A stretch of 64,000 bases of DNA from Ptiloglossa arizonensis (Eukaryota; Arthropoda; Insecta; Hymenoptera; Colletidae): positions 558,001 to 622,000 of the forward strand of contig NC_135055.1 in the NCBI RefSeq assembly GCF_051014685.1. Direction: 5' to 3'. Within the stretch, counting starts at the first letter, position 1; each line of letters opens with the position of its first letter. Shown here one piece after another: positions 51,051 through 61,259 of this stretch. A model generated the notes under the pieces. That model was not told the origin of the DNA. It saw only the letters and a list, made by a program, of their open reading frames with translations, and ran no database searches. The position numbers and the translations under genes were made by a program.

Positions 51051-53198
51051 TACCGTTGTAATCGGGCGAGTTTCTACTTTCAGATGGAACAGAAATTTTG
51101 CGGATTGGTCAATCCGTTCGCGAGATATGGCAGTTTGGAGGTAAGAAACGCTTGAGAAACTCCAAATTTTCGCAGTTCTGATGCTCGAAACGAATAACTA
51201 GAACGGCCTAGGGGAAAACTACTCATACCGTTGTAATCGGCGAGTTTCTGCTTTCAGATGCAACAGAAATTTTGCGGATTGGTCAATCCGTTCGCGAGAT
51301 ATGGCAGTTTGGAGGTAAGAAACGCTTGAGAAACCCCAAATTTTCGCAGTTCTGATGCTCGAAACGAATAACTAGAACGGCCTAGGGGAAAACTACTCGT
51401 ACCGTTGTAATCGGGCGAGTTTCTACTTTCAGATGCAACAGAAATTTTGCGGATTGGTCAATCCGTTCGCGAGATATGGCAGTTTGGAGGTAAGAAACGC
51501 TTGAGAAACTCCAAATTTTCGCAGTTCTGATGCTCGAAACGAATAACTAGAATGGCCTAGGGGAAAACTACTCATACCGTTGAAATCGGGCGAGTTCCTA
51601 CTTTCAGACGCAACAGAAATTTTGCGGATTGGTCAATCCGTTCGTGAGATATGGAAGTTTCGAGGTAAGAAACGCTTGAGAAACTCAAAATTTTCGCATT
51701 TCTGATGCCCGGTACGAATAACTAGAACGGCCTAGGGGAAAACTACTCATTCCGTTGTAATCGGGCGAGTTTCTACTTTCAGATGCAACAGAAATTTAGC
51801 GGATTGGTCAATCCTTTCGCGAGATATGGCAGTTTTGAGGTAAGAAACGCTAGAGAAACTCAAAATTTTCGCAGTTCTGATGCTCGAAACGAATAACTAG
51901 AACGGCCTAGGGGAATACTACTCGTACCTTTGTAATCGGGCGAGTTTCTACTTTCAGATGCAACAGAAATTTTGCGGATTGGTCAATCCGTTCGCGAGAT
52001 ATGGCAGTTTGGAGGTAAGAAACGCTTGAGAAACTCCAAATTTTCGCAGTTCTGATGCTCGAAACGAATAACTAGAATGGCCTAGGGGAAAACTACTCAT
52101 ACCGTTGAAATCGGGCGAGTTCCTACTTTCAGACGCAACAGAAATTTTGCGGATTGGTCAATCCGTTCGCGAGATATGGAAGTTTCGAGGTAAGAAACGC
52201 TTGAGAAACTCAAAATTTTCGCAGTTCTGATGCCCGGTACGAATAACTAGAACGGCCTAGGGGAAAACTACTCATTCCGTTGTAATCGGGCGAGTTTCTA
52301 CTTTCAGATGCAACAGAAATTTAGCAGTTTGGTCAATCCGTTCGCGAGATATGGCAGTTTTGAGGTAAGAAACGCTAGAGAAACTCAAAATTTTCGCAGT
52401 TCTGATGCTCGAAACGAATAACTAGAACGGCCTAGGGGAATACTACTCATACCTTTGTAATCGGGCGAGTTTCTACTTTCAGATGCAACAGAAATTTTGC
52501 GGATTGGTCAATCCGTTCGCGAGATATGGCAGTTTGGAGGTAAGAAACGCTTGAGAAACTCCAAATTTTCGCAGTTCTGATGCTCGAAACGAATAACTAG
52601 AACGGCCTAGGGGAAAACTACTCATACCGTTGTAATCGGGCGAGTTTCTACTTTCAGATGCAACAGAAATTTTGCGGATTGGTCAATCCGTTCGCGAGAT
52701 ATGGCAGTTTGGAGGTAAGAAACGCTTGAGAAACTCCAAATTTTCGCAGTTCTGATGCTCGAAACGAATAACTAGAACGGCCTAGGGGAAAACTACTCAT
52801 ACCGTTGTAATCGGCGAGTTTCTGCTTTCAGATGCAACAGAAATTTTGCGGATTGGTCAATCCGTTCGCGAGATATGGCAGTTTGGAGGTAAGAAACGCT
52901 TGAGAAACTCCAAATTTTCGCAGTTCTGATGCTCGAAACGAATAACTAGAATGGCCTAGGGGAAAACTACTCATACCGTTGAAATCGGGCGAGTTCCTAC
53001 TTTCAGACGCAACAGAAATTTTGCGGATTGGTCAATCCGTTCGCGAGATATGGCAGTTTTGAGGTAAGAAACGCTAGAGAAACTCAAAATTTTCGCAGTT
53101 CTGATGCTCGAAACGAATAACTAGAACGGCCTAGGGGAAAACTACTCATACCGTTGTAATCGGGCGAGTTTCTACTTTCAGATGCAACAGAAATTTAG

Positions 53199-53214
53199 CG
53201 GATTGGCCAATCCG
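53199..53214. repeat. Perfect 16-bp palindrome variant CGGATTGGCCAATCCG
   Basis: A single T-to-C change turns the usual imperfect dyad into a perfect palindrome. I find it at 48133, 53199, 55997, 56872, 59670, 60720, 62470 and 63781 (start positions), only in the last quarter of the window and only in units that also carry TTTAGCGG. Several of these copies lie inside recognisable duplications (53199 with 56872; 55997 with 56872 and 59670; 62470 with 63781), so part of the spread is by block duplication. Confidence 0.8.
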
Positions 53215-55175
53215 TTCGCGAGATATGGCAGTTTTGAGGTGAGAAACGCTAGAGAAACTCAAAATTTTCGCAGTTCTGATGCTCGAAACGAATAACTAGA
53301 ACGGCCTAGGGGAAAACTACTCATACCTTTGTAATCGGGCGAGTTTCTACTTTCAGATGCAACAGAAATTTTGCGGATTGGTCAATCCGTTCGCGAGATA
53401 TGGCAGTTTGGAGGTAAGAAACGCTTGAGAAACTCCAAATCTTCGCAGTTCTGATGCTCGAAACGAATAACTAGAACGGCCTAGGGGAAAACTACTCGTA
53501 CCGTTGTAATCGGGCGAGTTTCTACTTTCAGATGCAACAGAAATTTTGCGGATTGGTCAATCCGTTCGCGAGATATGGCAGTTTGGAGGTAAGAAACGCT
53601 TGAGAAACTCCAAATTTTCGCAGTTCTGATGCTCGAAACGAATAACTAGAATGGCCTAGGGGAAAACTACTCATACCGTTGAAATCGGGCGAGTTCCTAC
53701 TTTCAGACGCAACAGAAATTTTGCGGATTGGTCAATCCGTTCGCGAGATATGGAAGTTTCGAGGTAAGAAACGTTTGAGAAACTCAAAATTTTCGCAGTT
53801 CTGATGCCCGGTACGAATAACTAGAACGGCCTAGGGGAAAACTACTCATTCCGTTGTAATCGGGCGAGTTTCTACTTTCAGATGCAACAGAAATTTAGCG
53901 GATTGGTCAATCCGTTCGCGAGATATGGCAGTTTTGAGGTAAGAAACGCTAGAGAAACTCAAAATTTTCGCAGTTCTGATGCTCGAAACGAATAACTAGA
54001 ACGGCCTAGGGGAAAACTACTCATACCGTTGTAATCGGGCGAGTTTCTACTTTCAGATGGAACAGAAATTTTGCGGATTGGTCAATCCGTTCGCGAGATA
54101 TGTCTGTTTGGAGGTAAGAAACGCTTGAGAAACTCCAAATTTTCGCAGTTCTGATGCTCGAAACGAATAACTAGAACGGCCTAGGGGAAAACTACTCATA
54201 CCGTTGTAATCGGCGAGTTTCTGCTTTCAGATGCAACAGAAATTTTGCGGATTGGTCAATCCGTTCGCGAGATATGGCAGTTTGGAGGTAAGAAACGCTT
54301 GAGAAACTCCAAATTTTCGCAGTTCTGATGCTCGAAACGAATAACTAGAATGGCCTAGGGGAAAACTACTCATACCGTTGAAATCGGGCGAGTTCCTACT
54401 TTCAGACGCAACAGAAATTTTGCGGATTGGTCAATCCGTTCGCGAGATATGGAAGTTTCGAGGTAAGAAACGCTTGAGAAACTCAAAATTTTCGCAGTTC
54501 TGATGCCCGGTACGAATAACTAGAACGGCCTAGGGGAAAACTACTCATTCCGTTGTAATCGGGCGAGTTTCTACTTTCAGATGCAACAGAAATTTAGCGG
54601 ATTGGTCAATCCGTTCGCGAGATATGGCAGTTTTGAGGTAAGAAACGCTAGAGAAACTCAAAATTTTCGCAGTTCTGATGCTCGAAACGAATAACTAGAA
54701 CGGCCTAGGGGAATACTACTCATACCTTTGTAATCGGGCGAGTTTCTACTTTCAGATGCAACAGAAATTTTGCGGATTGGTCAATCCGTTCGCGAGATAT
54801 GGCAGTTTGGAGGTAAGAAACGCTTGAGAAACTCCAAATTTTCGCAGTTCTGATGCTCGAAACGAATAACTAGAACGGCCTAGGGGAAAACTACTCATAC
54901 CGTTGTAATCGGCGAGTTTCTGCTTTCAGATGCAACAGAAATTTTGCGGATTGGTCAATCCGTTCGCGACATATGGCAGTTTGGAGGTAAGAAACGCTTG
55001 AGAAACTCCAAATTTTCGCAGTTCTGATGCTCGAAACGAATAACTAGAATGGCCTAGGGGAAAACTACTCATACCGTTGAAATCGGGCGAGTTCCTACTT
55101 TCAGACGCAACAGAAATTTTGCGGATTGGTCAATCCGTTCGCGAGATATGGAAGTTTCGAGGTAAGAAACGCTTG

Positions 55176-56955
55176 AGAAACTCAAAATTTTCGCAGTTCT
55201 GATGCCCGGTACGAATACCTAGAACGGCCTAGGGGAAAACTACTCATTCCGTTGTAATCGGGCGAGTTTCTACTTTCAGATGCAACAGAAATTTAGCGGA
55301 TTGGTCAATCCGTTCGCGAGATATGGCAGTTTTGAGGTAAGAAACGCTAGAGAAACTCAAAATTTTCGCAGTTCTGATGCTCGAAACGAATAACTAGAAC
55401 GGCCTAGGGGAATACTACTCATACCTTTGTAATCGGGCGAGTTTCTACTTTCAGATGCAACAGAAATTTTGCGGATTGGTCAATCCGTTCGCGAGATAAG
55501 GCAGTTTGGAGGTAAGAAACGCTTGAGAAACTCCAAATTTTCGCAGTTCTGATGCCCGAAACGAATAACTAGAACGGCCTAGGGGAAAACTACTCATACC
55601 GTTGTAATCGGGCGAGTTTCTACTTTCAGATGCAACAGAAATTTTGCGGATTGGTCAATCCGTTCGCGAGATATGGCAGTTTGGAGGTAAGAAACGCTTG
55701 AGAAACTCCAAATTTTCGCAGTTCTGATGCTCGAAACGAATAACTAGAACGGCCTAGGGGAAAACTACTCATACCGTTGTAATCGGGCGAGTTTCTACTT
55801 TCAGATGGAACAGAAATTTTGCGGATTGGTCAATCCGTTCGCGAGATATGGCAGTTTGGAGGTAAGAAACGCTTGAGAAACTCAAAATTTTCGCAGTTCT
55901 GATGCCCGAAACGAATAACCAGAACGGCCTAGGGGCAAACTACTCATACCGTTGTAATCGGGCGAGTTTCTACTTTCAGATGCAACAGAAATTTAGCGGA
56001 TTGGCCAATCCGTTCGCGAGATATGGCAGTTTTGAGGTGAGAAACGCTAGAGAAACTCAAAATTTTCGCAGTTCTGATGCCCGGTACGAATACCTAGAAC
56101 GGCCTAGGGGAAAACTACTCATTCCGTTGTAATCGGGCGAGTTTCTACTTTCAGATGCAGCAGAAATTTAGCGGATTGGTCAATTCGTTCGCGAGATATG
56201 GCAGTTTTGAGGTAAGAAACGCTAGAGAAACTCAAAATTTTCGCAGTTCTGATGCTCGAAACGAATAACTAGAACGGCCTAGGGGAATACTACTCATACC
56301 TTTGTAATCGGGCGAGTTTCTACTTTCAGATGCAACAGAAATTTTGCGGATTGGTCAATCCGTTCGCGAGATAAGGCAGTTTGGAGGTAAGAAACGCTTG
56401 AGAAACTCCAAATTTTCGCAGTTTTGATGCCCGAAACGAATAACTAGAACGGCCTAGGGGAAAACTACTCATACCGTTGTAATCGGGCGAGTTTCTACTT
56501 TCAGATGCAACAGAAATTTTGCGGATTGGTCAATCCGTTCGCGAGATATGGCAGTTTGGAGGTAAGAAACGCTTGAGAAACTCCAAATTTTCGCAGTTCT
56601 GATGCTCGAAACGAATAACTAGAACGGCCTAGGGGAAAACTACTCATACCGTTGTAATCGGGCGAGTTTCTACTTTCAGATGGAACAGAAATTTTGCGGA
56701 TTGGTCAATCCGTTCGCGAGATATGGCAGTTTGGAGGTAAGAAACGCTTGAGAAACTCAAAATTTTCGCAGTTCTGATGCCCGAAACGAATAACCAGAAC
56801 GGCCTAGGGGCAAACTACTCATACCGTTGTAATCGGGCGAGTTTCTACTTTCAGATGCAACAGAAATTTAGCGGATTGGCCAATCCGTTCGCGAGATATG
56901 GCAGTTTTGAGGTGAGAAACGCTAGAGAAACTCAAAATTTTCGCAGTTCTGATGC
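55176..56955 (+). repeat. 5-monomer tandem duplication (lag 875 bp)
   Basis: 55176-56080 matches 56051-56955 at offset 875 bp. Shared markers are GGTACGAATACC (55209/56084), GATAAGGCAG (55496/56371), the ORF-type ATG (55902/56777) and the GGCC palindrome (55997/56872). Copy 2 has private changes ATGCAGCAG near 56156, CAATTCGTT near 56181 and GTTTTGATG near 56421. It sits between the two 21-mer copies and was probably inserted by a separate exchange. Confidence 0.87.
55902..56132 (+). other. Hybrid ORF-type monomer extended to 76 codons
   Basis: The usual 63-codon frame runs on because the next unit carries GGTACGAATACC, which replaces the TAA with TAC and the TAG region with TAC CTA. The frame stops 13 codons later, at the TAA of GTTGTAATC. 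The extension arises where an ORF-type unit has been joined to a GGTACG unit at the 5-mer duplication boundary near 56080. It is informative about recombination and weak as evidence of coding. Confidence 0.6.
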
Positions 56956-59900
56956 TCGAAACGAATAACTAGAACGGCCTAGGGGAAAACTACTCATACC
57001 TTTGTAATCGGGCGAGTTTCTACTTTCAGATGCAACAGAAATTTTGCGGATTGGTCAATCCGTTCGCGAGATATGGCAGTTTGGAGGTAAGAAACGCTTG
57101 AGAAACTCCAAATTTTCGCAGTTCTGATGCTCGAAACGAATAACTAGAACGGCCTAGGGGAAAACTACTCGTACCGTTGTAATCGGGCGAGTTTCTACTT
57201 TCAGATGCAACAGAAATTTTGCGGATTGGTCAATCCGTTCGCGAGATATGGCAGTTTGGAGGTAAGAAAAGCTTGAGAAACTCCAAATTTTTGCAGTTCT
57301 GATGCTCGAAACGAATAACTAGAATGGCCTAGGGGAAAACTACTCATACCGTTGAAATCGGGCGAGTTCCTACTTTCAGACGCAACAGAAATTTTGCGGA
57401 TTGGTCAATCCGTTCGCGAGATATGGAAGTTTCGAGGTAAGAAACGCTTGAGAAACTCAAAATTTTCGCAGTTCTGATGCCCGGTACGAATAACTAGAAC
57501 GGCCTAGGGGAAAACTACTCATTCCGTTGTAATCGGGCGAGTTTCTACTTTCAGATGCAACAGAAATTTAGCGGATTGGTCAATCCGTTCGCGAGATATG
57601 GCAGTTTTGAGGTAAGAAACGCTAGAGAAACTCAAAATTTTCGCAGTTCTGATGCTCGAAACGAATAACTAGAACGGCCTAGGGGAAAACTACTCATACC
57701 GTTGTAATCGGGCGAGTTTCTACTTTCAGATGGAACAGAAATTTTGCGGATTGGTCAATCCGTTCGCGAGATATGTCTGTTTGGAGGTAAGAAACGCTTG
57801 AGAAACTCCAAATTTTCGCAGTTCTGATGCTCGAAACGAATAACTAGAACGGCCTAGGGGAAAACTACTCATACCGTTGTAATCGGCGAGTTTCTGCTTT
57901 CAGATGCAACAGAAATTTTGCGGATTGGTCAATCCGTTCGCGAGATATGGCAGTTTGGAGGTAAGAAACGCTTGAGAAACTCCAAATTTTCGCAGTTCTG
58001 ATGCTCGAAACGAATAACTAGAATGGCCTAGGGGAAAACTACTCATACCGTTGAAATCGGGCGAGTTCCTACTTTCAGACGCAACAGAAATTTTGCGGAT
58101 TGGTCAATCCGTTCGCGAGATATGGAAGTTTCGAGGTAAGAAACGCTTGAGAAACTCAAAATTTTCGCAGTTCTGATGCCCGGTACGAATAACTAGAACG
58201 GCCTAGGGGAAAACTACTCATTCCGTTGTAATCGGGCGAGTTTCTACTTTCAGATGCAACAGAAATTTAGCGGATTGGTCAATCCGTTCGCGAGATATGG
58301 CAGTTTTGAGGTAAGAAACGCTAGAGAAACTCAAAATTTTCGCAGTTCTGATGCTCGAAACGAATAACTAGAACGGCCTAGGGGAATACTACTCATACCT
58401 TTGTAATCGGGCGAGTTTCTACTTTCAGATGCAACAGAAATTTTGCGGATTGGTCAATCCGTTCGCGAGATATGGCAGTTTGGAGGTAAGAAACGCTTGA
58501 GAAACTCCAAATTTTCGCAGTTCTGATGCTCGAAACGAATAACTAGAACGGCCTAGGGGAAAACTACTCATACCGTTGTAATCGGTGAGTTTCTGCTTTC
58601 AGATGCAACAGAAATTTTGCGGATTGGTCAATCCGTTCGCGAGATATGGCAGTTTGGAGGTAAGAAACGCTTGAGAAACTCCAAATTTTCGCAGTTCTGA
58701 TGCTCGAAACGAATAACTAGAATGGCCTAGGGGAAAACTACTCATACCGTTGAAATCGGGCGAGTTCCTACTTTCAGACGCAACAGAAATTTTGCGGATT
58801 GGTCAATCCGTTCGCGAGATATGGAAGTTTCCAGGTAAGAAACGCTTGAGAAACTCAAAATTTTCGCAGTTCTGATGCCCGGTACGAATACCTAGAACGG
58901 CCTAGGGGAAAACTACTCATTCCGTTGTAATCGGGCGAGTTTCTACTTTCAGATGCAACAGAAATTTAGCGGATTGGTCAATCCGTTCGCGAGATATGGC
59001 AGTTTTGAGGTAAGAAACGCTAGAGAAACTCAAAATTTTCGCAGTTCTGATGCTCGAAACGAATAACTAGAACGGCCTAGGGGAATACTACTCATACCTT
59101 TGTAATCGGGCGAGTTTCTACTTTCAGAGGCATCAGAAATTTTGCGGATTGGTCAATCCGTTCGCGAGATAAGGCAGTTTGGAGGTAAGAAACGCTTGAG
59201 AAACTCCAAATTTTCGCAGTTCTGATGCCCGAAACGAATAACTAGAACGGCCTAGGGGAAAACTACTCATACCGTTGTAATCGGGCGTGTTTCTACTTTC
59301 AGATGCAACAGAAATTTTGCGGATTGGTCAATCCGTTCGCGAGATATGGCAGTTTGGAGGTAAGAAACGCTTGAGAAACTCCAAATTTTCGCAGTTCTGA
59401 TGCTCGAAACGAATAACTAGAACGGCCTAGGGGAAAACTACTCATACCGTTGTAATCGGGCGAGTTTCTACTTTCAGATGGAACAGAAATTTTGCGGATT
59501 GGTCAATCCGTTCGCGAGATATGGCAGTTTGGAGGTAAGAAACGCTTGAGAAACTCAAAATTTTCGCAGTTCTGATGCCCGAAACGAATAACCAGAACGG
59601 CCTAGGGGCAAACTACTCATACCGTTGTAATCGGGCGAGTTTCTACTTTCAGATGCAACAGAAATTTAGCGGATTGGCCAATCCGTTCGCGAGATATGGC
59701 AGTTTTGAGGTAAGAAACGCTAGAGAAACTCAAAATTTTCGCAGTTCTGATGCTCGAAACGAATAACTAGAACGGCCTAGGGGAAAACTACTCATACCTT
59801 TGTAATCGGGCGAGTTTCTACTTTCAGATGCAACAGAAATTTTGCGGATTGGTCAATCCGTTCGCGAGATATGGCAGTTTGGAGGTAAGAAACGCTTGAG

Positions 59901-61259
59901 AAACTCCAAATTTTCGCAGTTCTGATGCTCGAAACGAATAACTAGAACGGCCTAGGGGAAAACTACTCTTACCGTTGTAATCGGGCGAGTTTCTACTTTC
60001 AGATGCAACAGAAATTTTGCGGATTGGTCAATCCGTTCGCGAGATATGGCAGTTTGGAGGTAAGAAACGCTTGAGAAACTCCAAATTTTCGCAGTTCTGA
60101 TGCTCGAAACGAATAACTAGAATGGCCTAGGGGAAAACTACTCATACCGTTGAAATCGGGCGAGTTCCTACTTTCAGACGCAACAGAAATTTTGCGGATT
60201 GGTCAGTCCGTTCGCGAGATATGGAAGTTTCGAGGTAAGAAACGCTTGAGAAACTCAAAATTTTCGCAGTTCTGATGCCCGGTACGAATAACTAGAACGG
60301 CCTAGGGGAAAACTACTCATTCCGTTGTAATCGGGCGAGTTTCTACTTTCAGATGCAACAGAAATTTAGCGGATTGGTCAATCCGTTCGCGAGATATGGC
60401 AGTTTTGAGGTAAGAAACGCTAGAGAAACTCAAAATTTTCGCAGTTCTGATGCTCGAAACGAATAACTAGAACGGCCTAGGGGAAAACTACTCATACCGT
60501 TGTAATCGGGCGAGTTTCTACTTTCAGATGGAACAGAAATTTTGCGGATTGGTCAATCCGTTCGCGAGATATGGCAGTTTGGAGGTAAGAAACGCTTGAG
60601 AAACTAAAAATTTTCGCAGTTCTGATGCCCGAAACGAATAACCAGAACGGCCTAGGGGCAAACTACTCATACCGTTGTAATCGGGCGAGTTTCTACTTTC
60701 AGATGCAACAGAAATTTAGCGGATTGGCCAATCCGTTCGCGAGATATGGCAGTTTTGAGGTAAGAAACGCTAGAGAAACTCAAAATTTTCGCAGTTCTAA
60801 TGCTCGAAACGAATAACTAGAACGGCCTAGGGGAAAACTACTCATACCTTTGTAATCGGGCGAGTTTCTACTTTCAGATGCAACAGAAATTTTGCGGATT
60901 GGTCAATCCGTTCGCGAGATATGGCAGTTTGGAGGTAAGAAACGCTTGAGAAACTCCAAATTTTCGCAGTTCTGATGCTCGAAACGAATAACTAGAACGG
61001 CCTAGGGGAAAACTACTCGTACCGTTGTAATCGGGCGAGTTTCTACTTTCAGATGCAACAGAAATTTTGCGGATTGGTCAATCCGTTCGCGAGATATGGC
61101 AGTTTGGAGGTAAGAAACGCTTGAGAAACTCCAAATTTTCGCAGTTCTGATGCTCGAAACGAATAACTAGAATGGCCTAGGGGAAAACTACTCATACCGT
61201 TGAAATCGGGCGAGTTCCTACTTTCAGACGCAACAGAAATTTTGCGGATTGGTCAATCC

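Larger units (their letters stand above)
53139..59711 (+). repeat. 21-monomer duplication (lag 3,673 bp)
   Basis: 53139-56038 matches 56812-59711 at offset 3,673 bp. Shared rare variants are the GGCC palindrome (53199/56872), GAGGTGAGAAAC (53238/56911), ATATGTCTGTTTGG (54101/57774), GGTACGAATACC (55209/58882) and the stop-forming GATAAGGCAG (55496/59169). Private substitutions, such as AACGTTTGAG near 53773 and CGCGACATATGG near 54968, show some divergence. The boundary at 56039 is GTGAG against GTAAG. Confidence 0.87.
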
